A DNA stretch of 64,000 nucleotides from DASSJM01 sp036280655 (lineage in GTDB: Bacteria; Actinomycetota; UBA4738; HRBIN12). The stretch is taken from contig DASUQI010000020.1 of assembly GCA_036280655.1 (NCBI GenBank), positions 62,001 to 126,000 on the forward strand. The letters are read 5' to 3'. The notes beneath the pieces were generated by a model. It was not told the DNA's origin and ran no database searches. It was given only the letters and a program-made list of their open reading frames with translations. Every line of letters begins with the position of its first letter. Positions within the stretch are counted from its first letter, which is position 1. Below are positions 23,441-31,573 of the stretch, in pieces. The position numbers and the translations under genes were made by a program.

Positions 23441-25045
23441 ATGGGGGAGGGACGGGCCGCCATCAGGACCGAGGAGATCGACGCCGTCGTCTTCGATATG
23501 GACGGCGTGGTGACCGACACCGCATCGGTCCACGCCGCGGCGTGGGCACGGATGTTCGACCGGTTCCTCGAGGCCCGCGCCTCGGCGAGCGGGGCCGCCT
23601 TCACGCCGTTCACCGAGGACGACTACCGTCGGTACATCGACGGGAAGCCTCGGTATGACGGTGTCGGCAGCTTCCTCGCCGCACGGGGGATCGCGCTGCC
23701 CTACGGCGAACCTTCCGACCCCCCGGACGCGGAGACCGTTTGCGGGCTCGGCAACCGCAAGGATCGGGACTTCCTCGACCATCTCCGCCGGGACGGCGTC
23801 GCGGCCTTCCCCACCACGATCGCGTTGGCCGAACGGCTGCGTGGTGCGGGGCTGCGTACGGCCGTCATCTCCGCCAGCAGGAACCTGGACGCGGTGCTGG
23901 CGGCCGGGGGCGTCGAAGAGCTGTTCGAGGTTCGGGTGGGGGGAGCGGAGGCGGAGCGTCTCGGGCTCGCCGGGAAGCCGGATCCCGCGATCTTCCTCGA
24001 GGCGTCGCGGCGCCTCGGGGCCGTGCCCGGGCGAACCGCCGTGGTGGAGGACGCGCTGGCCGGCGTCGAGGCGGGGCGGCGGGGAGGGTTCGGGCTGGTC
24101 GTCGGCGTCGATCGCACCGGACACCGGGGGGAGCTCGAGGCGGCGGGCGCCGACGTGGTCGTCGGCGACCTTGGCGAAGTGGTGGTGGATGTCTCCCCGC
24201 GGTCCGTCCGCGACCTGCCCGACGCGCTCGCGAGGCGCGACGAGATCCGGATGCGGCTGAGCGGGCGACCGCCGGCCGTGTTCCTCGACTACGACGGGAC
24301 GCTCACGCCGATCGTCGAGCGGCCGGAGGACGCGCGACTCCCCGATGCGGTCCGGCGCGCCCTGGAGCGCCTCGCATCAAGGCGGACGGTCGCCGTCGTC
24401 AGCGGACGCGATCTCGCCGACGTTCGCCGGATGGTGGGAGTCGACGGCCTCGTGTACGCGGGGAGTCACGGCTTCGACATCGCGGGTCCCGGTGGGCTCG
24501 CCGAGCAGCACGCGGTCGAGCTCCTTCCGGAGCTCGACCGGGCCGAGGAGGAGCTCCGGCCGCTGGTCGAGCCGGTCCCGGGGGCCCGGCTCGAGCGCAA
24601 GCGCTTCGCGATCGCCGTGCACGTTCGCCAGGTCGACGAGCAGGACGTGCCGCGCGTCGGGACGGCGGTCGATCGCATCGCCGGCGCGCACCCGCACCTC
24701 CGGAAGACCGTCGGCAAGAAGGTGTTCGAGCTCCGCCCGAACGTGGAGTGGGACAAGGGTCGTGCGGTGCTCCGGTTGATGGATGTGCTCGGACTCGATC
24801 GCGCGGACGTCGTGCCCGTGTACGCGGGTGACGACGTGACCGACGAGGATGCGTTCCGCGCCGTTCGAGATCGCGGGTTCGGTGTCGTCGTTCGGGGGGA
24901 GGACGATGACCGGCCGACGTCGGCCCGCTACTCGCTCGCGAACGCCGGGGAGACCGTCGCGTTCCTGGAGGAGCTGGCGTCGCTCGGCGACGAGACGGCC
25001 ACGCCTGGGCATCCCGCGGAACGTGACAGCTCGGGGGCGTCCTGA
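23441..25045 (+). CDS. Beta-phosphoglucomutase / trehalose-6-phosphate phosphatase fusion (OtsB1 N-terminal part)
   Basis: 534 residues with two HAD phosphatase modules. The first (about 10-245) has the beta-phosphoglucomutase motifs VVFDMDGVVTDT, VISASRN and KPDPAIFLEA with VVEDALAGV. The second (about 278-520) has VFLDYDGTLTPI, VVSGRDLADV, a KRFAIAVHVRQ stretch and YAGDDVTDEDAF, matching trehalose-6-phosphate phosphatases. The next gene encodes GH65. In M. tuberculosis the DosR-regulated Rv2006 (OtsB1, 1327 aa) fuses exactly these three parts, so here the protein is split at 25042. The joint pathway would be disaccharide phosphorolysis, then beta-glucose-1-phosphate to glucose-6-phosphate, plus trehalose synthesis. 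Confidence 0.85.
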   Translation: MGEGRAAIRTEEIDAVVFDMDGVVTDTASVHAAAWARMFDRFLEARASASGAAFTPFTEDDYRRYIDGKPRYDGVGSFLAARGIALPYGEPSDPPDAETVCGLGNRKDRDFLDHLRRDGVAAFPTTIALAERLRGAGLRTAVISASRNLDAVLAAGGVEELFEVRVGGAEAERLGLAGKPDPAIFLEASRRLGAVPGRTAVVEDALAGVEAGRRGGFGLVVGVDRTGHRGELEAAGADVVVGDLGEVVVDVSPRSVRDLPDALARRDEIRMRLSGRPPAVFLDYDGTLTPIVERPEDARLPDAVRRALERLASRRTVAVVSGRDLADVRRMVGVDGLVYAGSHGFDIAGPGGLAEQHAVELLPELDRAEEELRPLVEPVPGARLERKRFAIAVHVRQVDEQDVPRVGTAVDRIAGAHPHLRKTVGKKVFELRPNVEWDKGRAVLRLMDVLGLDRADVVPVYAGDDVTDEDAFRAVRDRGFGVVVRGEDDDRPTSARYSLANAGETVAFLEELASLGDETATPGHPAERDSSGAS

Positions 25046-27450
25046 ACGGCTGGGTCTTCGCGTACGAGGGGTTCGACCCGGCACAGGAAGGCCTTCGAGA
25101 GGCGCTGTGCACGCTGGGGAACGGTCGGTTCGCGACCCGCGGGGCCGCGCCCGAATCCACGTCCGATGACGTCCATTATCCGGGGACCTACGCGGCGGGG
25201 GTCTACAACCGGCTCACGACGTCGCTCGATGGACGCGAGATCGAGAACGAGGACCTCGTCAACCTTCCGAACTGGCTCCCGTTGACGCTCCGGATCCAGG
25301 GAGGGCAGTGGTTCGACGCCCGCTCGGTCGAACTCCTCTCCTACCGACAGGAGCTCGATCTTCGGACGGGCACGCTCTCGCGGCGGGTCCGGTTCCGTAC
25401 CTCGGAGGGGTTCGAGACGACCCTCGTCCAGCGCCGGTTCGTCTCGTTGGACGACCCGCGCATCGCCGGTCTCGAAACCACGATCGTCGCGGAGAACTGG
25501 TCGGGACGTCTGGACGTCCGATCCGGGATCGACGGCGCGGTGGTCAACGCGGGGGTTCCCCGCTATCGGGACCTGGCCAACAGCCACCTCATCCACATCG
25601 AGCAGGCCGCCGTCGACGACGCATCGGTCTCCATGGTGGTCGAGACCAACCAGTCGCACGTTCGGATCGCGACCGCCACCAGGACGACGGTGCTCGTCGA
25701 CGCCGAGGCGGTCCCAATCGAGCGGCGTCTCATCGACGAGCCACGGTGGATCGGCCACGAGTTATCCCTGGACCTCTCGGTCGGTGGGACGGCGAAGTTG
25801 GAGAAGGTCGCGACCCTGTTCACGTCAAGGGATCCGGCGGTGTCCGATCCGGGTTCGGAAGCGGCCACCTGGGTGGTTCGATCCGACACGATCGAAGCCC
25901 TCCACCAGCGCCACCGCCGTGCGTGGGACCGAACATGGGAACGTTTCGACATCGGGATCGCCGGCAGCGAGCGGACCCAGCTGATCCTGCGCCTGCATGT
26001 GTTCCACCTCGTCCAGACCGTGTCACAGCACACGATCGAACTGGACGTGGGAGTCCCGGCCCGAGGGTTGCACGGTGAGGCGTATCGCGGTCACATCTTC
26101 TGGGACGAGCTGTTCATCTTCCCCCTGCTCAACTTCCGGCTGCCGATCCTGACCCGGTCGCTGCTCGAGTATCGACATCGTCGGTTGCGCGAGTCGCGCT
26201 GGGCGGCGCGTGCGCACGGCCTCCGCGGGGCCCTGTTCCCGTGGCAGAGCGGGAGCGACGGTCGTGAGGAGACGCAACGGGTCCATCTGAATCCGAGATC
26301 CGGTCGCTGGCTCCCCGATCACTCGCACCTCCAACGTCACGTCAACCTCGCGATCGCCTACAACGTCTGGCAGCACTTCCAGGTCACCGGTGATCTGCCG
26401 TTCCTGCGGCACCACGGCGCGGACCTCATCATCGAGTGCGCGCGACTGTTCTCGAGCCTCGCCGCCTACGACGAGGAGCGGGAGCGATACGACATCCCCG
26501 GCGTGCTCGGTCCCGACGAGTACCACGACGCGTATCCGGATCGCGACGAACCGGGATTGGACAACAACGCCTATACCAACGTGATGACCGCCTGGTTGAT
26601 GTGCAGGGCGCTCGACACGATCGACGTCCTCCCCGGTCACCTGCGGATCGAGCTGCTCGACGAGCTGGATGTGACGGAGGAAGAGGTCGCCGGGTGGGAC
26701 GATCTGAGCCGTCGGATCTTCGTTCCCTTCCACGACGGCGTCATCAGCCAGTTCGAGGGATATGAGCGACTCGACGAGTTGGATTGGGAGGCGTATCGCG
26801 ACCGGTACGGCGACATCGCGAGGCTCGACCGGATCCTCGAGGCGGAGGGAGATACGCCGAACCGATACAAGCTCTCGAAGCAGGCCGACGTCTTGATGCT
26901 GTTCTACCTGCTGTCCGCCCAGGAGTTGACCGCGCTGTTCGAGCGACTCGGCTATCCGTTCGACCCCGCGCAGGACGTCCCCCGCAACGTGGAGTACTAC
27001 CTGTCACGGACCGCTCATGGCTCGACGTTGTCGCGCGTGGTCCACGCGTGGGTCCTGGCGCGACTGGATCGGGCGCAGTCCTGGGAACACATGGCGGCCG
27101 CTCTGGAGAGCGATGTGGCGGACGTCCAGGGCGGCACCACGCGGGAGGGGATCCACCTCGGCGCGATGGCCGGCACGGTCGATCTCGTCCAGCGCGCCTA
27201 TACGGGCCTCGTCGTGCGGGACGAGGGCCTGTGGTTCGATCCGGCACTCCCCAGGCAACTCACGCACCTCGACATCGAGCTGCACTACCGCGGGCACCGG
27301 ATCCGGGTCCAGGTCACGCCGGAGCGGTTCCGACTCGCGACGCGCCCGGGAACGGCCGAACCCATCAGCGTGGGATTCCGGGACCTCGTCGTGGAGTTGC
27401 GACCGGGCGCTGAGATGGCATGGCCGCTCGAACCTGCTGAACCGGTCTGA
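25042..27450 (+). CDS. GH65 disaccharide phosphorylase/hydrolase (OtsB1 C-terminal part), no canonical start
   Basis: About 802 residues. Family signatures: CTLGNGRFATRGAAPE at the N-terminus; the catalytic acid region VLGPDEYHDAYPD (Glu near residue 493); DNNAYTNVM; YKLSKQADVLML; and the phosphate-site-like SRTAHGSTLSRVVHAW. The conserved N-terminus begins at once after the upstream stop, but the only codon available is CTG at 25042, overlapping TGA as CTGA. The next possible start (TTG 25282) would delete conserved sequence. Either CTG starts translation, ribosomes slip by -1 from the upstream frame, or one base is wrong and the two genes are one OtsB1-like gene. Confidence 0.85.
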   Translation: MNGWVFAYEGFDPAQEGLREALCTLGNGRFATRGAAPESTSDDVHYPGTYAAGVYNRLTTSLDGREIENEDLVNLPNWLPLTLRIQGGQWFDARSVELLSYRQELDLRTGTLSRRVRFRTSEGFETTLVQRRFVSLDDPRIAGLETTIVAENWSGRLDVRSGIDGAVVNAGVPRYRDLANSHLIHIEQAAVDDASVSMVVETNQSHVRIATATRTTVLVDAEAVPIERRLIDEPRWIGHELSLDLSVGGTAKLEKVATLFTSRDPAVSDPGSEAATWVVRSDTIEALHQRHRRAWDRTWERFDIGIAGSERTQLILRLHVFHLVQTVSQHTIELDVGVPARGLHGEAYRGHIFWDELFIFPLLNFRLPILTRSLLEYRHRRLRESRWAARAHGLRGALFPWQSGSDGREETQRVHLNPRSGRWLPDHSHLQRHVNLAIAYNVWQHFQVTGDLPFLRHHGADLIIECARLFSSLAAYDEERERYDIPGVLGPDEYHDAYPDRDEPGLDNNAYTNVMTAWLMCRALDTIDVLPGHLRIELLDELDVTEEEVAGWDDLSRRIFVPFHDGVISQFEGYERLDELDWEAYRDRYGDIARLDRILEAEGDTPNRYKLSKQADVLMLFYLLSAQELTALFERLGYPFDPAQDVPRNVEYYLSRTAHGSTLSRVVHAWVLARLDRAQSWEHMAAALESDVADVQGGTTREGIHLGAMAGTVDLVQRAYTGLVVRDEGLWFDPALPRQLTHLDIELHYRGHRIRVQVTPERFRLATRPGTAEPISVGFRDLVVELRPGAEMAWPLEPAEPV

Positions 27451-27515
27451 GACATCGGGGCCCGCGGAGGGGGGGACCTTCTGCCCTGCTCAGAAGCGCA
27501 TCGCGAGCGTAGGTT
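27450..27515 (+). promoter_or_regulatory. DevR-type promoter of hsp20
   Basis: Proximal box 27473-27486 (GGGACCTTCTGCCC) centred at -42.5 from the start predicted by -10 TAGGTT (27510-27515). A half-matching distal box (27450-27463) overlaps the GH65 stop codon. Confidence 0.65.
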
Positions 27516-27537
27516 GACGACTGAGGAGGTGAACACG

Positions 27538-28035
27538 ATGAAGCTTGCGGTGTACGACGAGATCGGAGAGCTCGAGCGCCGCATGGACGACCTGATGCGT
27601 TCGTTCTTCGGCCCGAGGATCCGGCTCACACGACCGGTCCTGCCGCTGTTCGTATCCAAGCCGTTCGTGCCGGTCACCGACGTCTTCGTTCGCGACGAGG
27701 ACCTCGTGGTCCGCGTCGAGTTGCCGGGCATCGAGCCCGACGACATCGAGGTCACGATCGAGGGCGGATACCTGGTGATCCGTGGAGAGCGGAAGCGGGA
27801 GGAGGAGGTCAAGGAGGAGGCGTACTACCGGCTGGAGGCCGCGTACGGCACCTTCGAGCGGTTCATCCCGCTCCCCGAAGGGTTCGAGGAGCACGAGATC
27901 GAAGCCCTCTACACGGATGGGGTGTTGGAGGTGATCGTTCCTGCGGCCGCCAAGGCGCTGGAGCCTCACGAGCCGAAGAACATCCCGGTCAAGACGACCA
28001 AGCCCGCCGATCAGCAGGCGAAGAAGGTCGCGTAG
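27538..28035 (+). CDS. Small heat-shock protein, Hsp20/alpha-crystallin family
   Basis: 165 residues. A short N-terminal arm (ELERRMDDLMRSFFGPR) is followed by the alpha-crystallin domain (about 45-140: VTDVFVRDEDLVVRVELPGI, GGYLVIRGERK, YGTFERFIPLPEG, TDGVLEVIVP) and a C-terminal extension with the oligomerisation-type sequence NIPVK. ATG 27538 is chosen over TTG 27514 because GAGGAGGTG precedes it. It is an ATP-independent holdase. HspX/Acr of this family is the classic DosR-regulated protein, and this gene has a well-placed DevR-like box. Confidence 0.93.
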   Translation: MKLAVYDEIGELERRMDDLMRSFFGPRIRLTRPVLPLFVSKPFVPVTDVFVRDEDLVVRVELPGIEPDDIEVTIEGGYLVIRGERKREEEVKEEAYYRLEAAYGTFERFIPLPEGFEEHEIEALYTDGVLEVIVPAAAKALEPHEPKNIPVKTTKPADQQAKKVA

Positions 28036-28071
28036 GGATCTCGGGCAGGCGCTCATCGCTTGCCCGTCCCG

Positions 28072-28103
28072 GACGGTCACGGGTCGTAGGCCCCGTGACC
28101 GTC
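28072..28103 (+). terminator. Hairpin terminator after hsp20
   Basis: 12-bp perfect stem 28072-28083 with 28092-28103, 8-base loop, followed by CTTCTGTT. Confidence 0.65.
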
Positions 28104-28109
28104 CTTCTG

Positions 28110-28176
28110 TTCACGGATGGCCCTTCGATCGCCGGGCCGGACGGCCCGGAACGGCGGGATCTGCCGGTGCGACGAT
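28110..28176 (+). promoter_or_regulatory. DevR-type promoter of the duplicated-motif membrane protein gene
   Basis: Proximal box 28134-28147 (GGGCCGGACGGCCC, a full match) at -42.5 from the start predicted by GACGAT (28171-28176). A half-matching distal box is at 28110-28123. Confidence 0.55.
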
Positions 28177-28215
28177 CTGCACGGAGGCTCTTCGTCGAGC
28201 CTGAGGAGGTGCGTC

Positions 28216-28701
28216 ATGTCGACGACCGAGTTGGACGCGGAGATCCGTCACCCGCAGGCGGTAACGGAGGTCCCTCAGCGGGTCGGAGCATCGAGATACC
28301 GGTTCGCGGCGGTCACCGTGTGCAGCGTCTGGGTGGCCCTCGCGGCAGCGAGCATCTGGTCGCCGGATCTCGTTTCCGGCACCGATCAGACACACGTGCC
28401 GATCGCCGCGTTCAGTGACTGGTTCTACGCGGTGATCGCGACCGGACTGGTGCTCATGGCGTTCAGCCGCCGGACGCCCGACGTGGGACGTTCGTCCTGG
28501 GCGGCCTTCGCCTTCGCGATCTCGGCCGTCTGGCTCGTCGTCGCGATCGTCAGCATCTGGACCCCGGACCTCGTGTCCGGCACCGACCCGACCCACGTGC
28601 CGATCGGCGCCCTCGTGAGTCCCATCGCCGGGGTGCTCGCCACGGCGTTCGCCGCGGTGTTCGTCGCCGGCAGCGGGGGCGGAACGGGGACGTCGGCCTA
28701 A
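28216..28701 (+). CDS. Membrane protein with internally duplicated SIWxPDLVSGTDxTHVPI motif
   Basis: 161 residues and four hydrophobic segments. Two halves each end a membrane span with nearly the same loop: SIWSPDLVSGTDQTHVPIAA (about 58-77) and SIWTPDLVSGTDPTHVPIGA (about 115-134). The loops hold conserved Trp, Asp, Asp and His and face the same side if the topology is regular. ATG 28216 has GAGGAGG seven bases upstream. No family name recognised; a pore or small-ligand site formed by the twin loops is inference. Confidence 0.7.
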   Translation: MSTTELDAEIRHPQAVTEVPQRVGASRYRFAAVTVCSVWVALAAASIWSPDLVSGTDQTHVPIAAFSDWFYAVIATGLVLMAFSRRTPDVGRSSWAAFAFAISAVWLVVAIVSIWTPDLVSGTDPTHVPIGALVSPIAGVLATAFAAVFVAGSGGGTGTSA

Positions 28702-28754
28702 GAGGGAGGGGCCCCGGGACGTGAGCCCACCTCGTGTTCGAGGGGGACCGGTCT

Positions 28755-29012
28755 TCAGGAGCCCGTAGCAGCCCACGCACGTAGGTTCTCGACGTGCGCG
28801 AGGGGCTCGGCCGCGTGCGGACAGTCGAGCGGGTCCTCACACGACGGGTTGCCCTCCATCGTGAAGAAGTTGAAGCGGCACGTGTCGCAGAAGACGTCGA
28901 GCTCTTCGGGGAGGTAGGGGCAGTCCCCCCACGCGCACGATCGCTCTCCTTCGCCCGTCGCGAAGTCGAAACCACACCCGGGACACCGACGGAACCCATC
29001 CCACCTCGCCAT
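28755..29012 (-). CDS. Small Cys-rich metal-binding-like protein
   Basis: 85 residues with 10 cysteines: CPGC near residue 10, CAWGDCPYLPEE, FCDTC in the middle, and SCEDPLDCPHA near the end. The two halves have parallel structure (CxxC, a short hydrophobic FDF or FNFF, a GE/EG stretch, then CxxxxxC-P), which suggests a duplicated zinc-ribbon or rubredoxin-like knuckle. ATG 29012 has GGAGG nine bases upstream. It lies just downstream of the hydrogenase operon end, same strand, but has its own promoter. Function unknown. Confidence 0.7.
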   Translation of the reverse strand: MARWDGFRRCPGCGFDFATGEGERSCAWGDCPYLPEELDVFCDTCRFNFFTMEGNPSCEDPLDCPHAAEPLAHVENLRAWAATGS

Positions 29013-29032
29013 CTCGATCACCTCCACCCCTA

Positions 29033-29098
29033 TGGGTACGCCCAGCGCTCGGACGCGTTCAGGGCCGGAGTGCCCCCTTGGGACGGGTCCGTCGGACC
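29033..29098 (-). promoter_or_regulatory. DevR-type promoter of the Cys-rich protein gene
   Basis: Proximal box 29062-29075 (GGGCCGGAGTGCCC) at -42.5 from the start predicted by TACCCA (29033-29038, minus strand). Distal box 29085-29098 (GGGTCCGTCGGACC) lies 23 bp upstream. Confidence 0.55.
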
Positions 29099-29100
29099 GG

Positions 29101-30162
29101 TCAGCAGATCCGGGGCAGCTGATCGCCTGCGAGCATGATCAGCGGCCGGGTCGTGCCGAGTCCAGTCCTCACGCTGACGCGCGGTGGACCCTCTTCGACC
29201 TCGCCGATCACCGCCGCGTGGGCGCCCAGGTCCAGCACGTGAGCTGCAGCGACGACCGGCTGCACGTCCTGCGGCGCCACGATCGCGACCGCCACCCCTT
29301 CGTTCGCGACGTAGAGGGGATCCAGGCCCAACATCTCGCACGCCGCCCGCACGGGCGGAAGGACGGGGATCGCGGATTCCTCGGCCACGATCGCGACTCC
29401 GGACGCCTCCGCGAGCTCGTTCAACACGCTCGCGACCCCTCCGCGGGTCGCGTCGCGCAGGCAGCGGACGTCGCCGGACGACAGCATCGCGTGGACGAGT
29501 TCGGTGAGCGGCGCGCTGTCGGACGCGAGGTCACCCCCGAAGGCGATCTCCTGACGCCGGGACATCACCGCGACCCCGTGCGAGCCGACGGGTCCCGTGA
29601 CGATCACGCGATCGCCGGGACGGGCCCGCTCGGGCCCCACCTCGACGCCATCGGGGACCACGCCGACGCCCGCGGTCGTGACGAACAGCCCGTCGGCTCC
29701 GCCCTTCTCGACGACCTTCGTGTCTCCGGTCACGATCGTGACGCCGGCCCGTTCCGCGGCGTCCGCCATCGAGGCGACGACCGCTCCGAGCGTCTCCATC
29801 TCCAGCCCCTCCTCGATGATCAGGGCTGCGGAGAGGAACAGGGGACGGGCCCCCATCATCGTCAGGTCGTTGACCGTGCCGTTCACTGCGAGCTCGCCGA
29901 TGTTCGAGCCGGGGAAGAACTTCGGCGTCACGACGAACGAGTCCGTCGAGAAGGCGAGCCGGAGGCCGTCGACCTGGACGACCGCGGCGTCGCCGAGTCG
30001 CGCCAGTTCGGAGGTGGGGTCGCCGAGGATCGGCACGAACAGCTCGCCGATCAGCTGCGCGGACAGCTTCCCCCCGCTGCCGTGACCGAGCACGACGCGC
30101 TCTCCGGGCGGCAACGGCACGGGACACCGCAACGCGAACTCGCGGACGGCTTCGTCGGTCAC
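29101..30162 (-). CDS. hypE: Hydrogenase maturation factor HypE
   Basis: 353 residues from GTG 30162. HypE carries and dehydrates a carbamoyl group on its C-terminal cysteine to make the CN ligands of the NiFe site; the chain ends in the diagnostic PRIC. The N-terminal LGHGSGGKLSAQLIGELF, then NGTVNDLTMMGARP and VTGDTKVVEKG are AIR-synthase-fold signatures. The start overlaps the hypD stop (GTGA, 30159-30162). Last gene of the hydrogenase operon. Confidence 0.95.
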   Translation of the reverse strand: MTDEAVREFALRCPVPLPPGERVVLGHGSGGKLSAQLIGELFVPILGDPTSELARLGDAAVVQVDGLRLAFSTDSFVVTPKFFPGSNIGELAVNGTVNDLTMMGARPLFLSAALIIEEGLEMETLGAVVASMADAAERAGVTIVTGDTKVVEKGGADGLFVTTAGVGVVPDGVEVGPERARPGDRVIVTGPVGSHGVAVMSRRQEIAFGGDLASDSAPLTELVHAMLSSGDVRCLRDATRGGVASVLNELAEASGVAIVAEESAIPVLPPVRAACEMLGLDPLYVANEGVAVAIVAPQDVQPVVAAAHVLDLGAHAAVIGEVEEGPPRVSVRTGLGTTRPLIMLAGDQLPRIC

Positions 30163-31265
30163 GCCCGCACCTCCTCTCGCCGCCTGCCGGCAAGGAAGTA
30201 CGCCGCGCACGCCCCCTCGCTCGAGACCATCGGTGCCCCGAGGGGAGACTCCGGGGTGCACAGGGTTCCGAACGCCGGACAGTCGTGCGGCTTCGCTCGC
30301 CCGACCAGCACCTCGCCCGCGATGCAGATCTCCGACTCAGATGCCTGGACGCCGTCGTCTCGCGGGAACCGGAGCTCGGCATCGTGCGCCCGGAAGGCCT
30401 CGCGGAGACGCAGCCCGCTCTTCGGGATCACGCCGATGCCACGCCAGGCACGGTCACACGTCTCGAAGACCTCGGACACGACGTCGAGGGCCGGCCGGTT
30501 CCCCTCACGCACGACGGCGCGAACGTACTGGTTCTCGACCTGATGACGGTCGTCTTCGAGCTGCGTAACGAGCATGCGGATCCCTTCGAGCAGGTCGAGG
30601 GGTTCGAACCCCGTCACGACGATCGGCACCCGGTGGTCGCGCGCGATCGGCTCGTACTCGGTCCAGCCCTGGATCGCGCAGACGTGTCCGGGAGCGAGGA
30701 ACCCCTGGACGCGGTTCCCGGGGGAGACGAGGATCGCCATGATCGCCGGCGGCACCAGCACGTGGGCGACGAGCAGCGCGAAGTTCTCGATCCCGAGCTG
30801 CTTCGCCTGCCGAACGGCCATCGCGTTGGCGGGAGCGGTCGTCTCGAACCCCACGGCGAAGAAGACGACGGTTCGGTCCGGGTTGCGCCGCGCGACCTCA
30901 AGCGCGTCGAGCGGCGAGTAGACGACGCGGACGTCCGCGCCGGCCGCCCGCGCCATGAACAGGTCCTCGCTCGAGCCCGGGACGCGCAGCATGTCGCCGA
31001 ACGAGCAGACGATCGCGTCGGGACGCTTCGCGATCGCGATCGCCTCATCGATCAGCGCGAGCGGCGTCACGCATACGGGGCAGCCCGGTCCGTGCACGAG
31101 TTCGAGGTCGTCCGGCAGCAGCTGATCGATGCCCTGGCGGATCAGGGTGTGCGTCTGCCCCCCGCAGACCTCCATGACGGTCCACGGCCGGCTGACCGTG
31201 CGGCCGATCTCGTCCAGGAGCGCACGAGCGATGCCGTCGTCGCGGTACTCGTCCAGGTACTTCAT
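30159..31265 (-). CDS. hypD: Hydrogenase maturation factor HypD
   Basis: 368 residues. The conserved cysteine motifs are present: MEVCGGQTHT, HGPGCPVCVTP, GHVCAIQG and the C-terminal CIAGEVLVGRAKPHDCPAFG with the Fe-S cysteines. HypD, with HypC, assembles the Fe(CN)2CO unit. The ATG at 31265 overlaps the hypC stop by one base (TGATG), and the 3' end overlaps hypE by four. Confidence 0.95.
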   Translation of the reverse strand: MKYLDEYRDDGIARALLDEIGRTVSRPWTVMEVCGGQTHTLIRQGIDQLLPDDLELVHGPGCPVCVTPLALIDEAIAIAKRPDAIVCSFGDMLRVPGSSEDLFMARAAGADVRVVYSPLDALEVARRNPDRTVVFFAVGFETTAPANAMAVRQAKQLGIENFALLVAHVLVPPAIMAILVSPGNRVQGFLAPGHVCAIQGWTEYEPIARDHRVPIVVTGFEPLDLLEGIRMLVTQLEDDRHQVENQYVRAVVREGNRPALDVVSEVFETCDRAWRGIGVIPKSGLRLREAFRAHDAELRFPRDDGVQASESEICIAGEVLVGRAKPHDCPAFGTLCTPESPLGAPMVSSEGACAAYFLAGRRREEVRA

Positions 31266-31567
31266 CAGCGTGTCCCGGTCGTCCCGGGCCGGTACTCGTC
31301 CGCCGGCACCCCGTCGGGGGTCTTCGGAAGGTCGATGTCCTCCAGGTTTCCCATCTCGGCCAGGAGCGCGTACGAGCGCGCCGCCTCCTCCTCGTCCACG
31401 ACCGAGATCGCGAACCCGACGTGGATGACGACGAACGATCCGACGTCGACCTCCGGCGCGTACTCGAGGCACGCGGCCCGTGTGATCCCGCCGAAATCGA
31501 CCGTCCCCATCCGGATCCCGTCCTGCTGGTGGATGTCGACCACCTTGCCCGGAACTCCGAGGCACAT
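31265..31567 (-). CDS. hypC: Hydrogenase assembly chaperone HypC
   Basis: 100 residues starting with the diagnostic MCLGVPGKV, whose Cys2 binds the iron intermediate. The domain ends near residue 75 (SYALLAEM), followed by a Pro-rich tail. Six bases separate it from hypF and it overlaps hypD. The pattern DFGGITRAACLEYAPEVDVG is typical. Confidence 0.95.
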   Translation of the reverse strand: MCLGVPGKVVDIHQQDGIRMGTVDFGGITRAACLEYAPEVDVGSFVVIHVGFAISVVDEEEAARSYALLAEMGNLEDIDLPKTPDGVPADEYRPGTTGTR

Positions 31568-31573
31568 GTTCGG

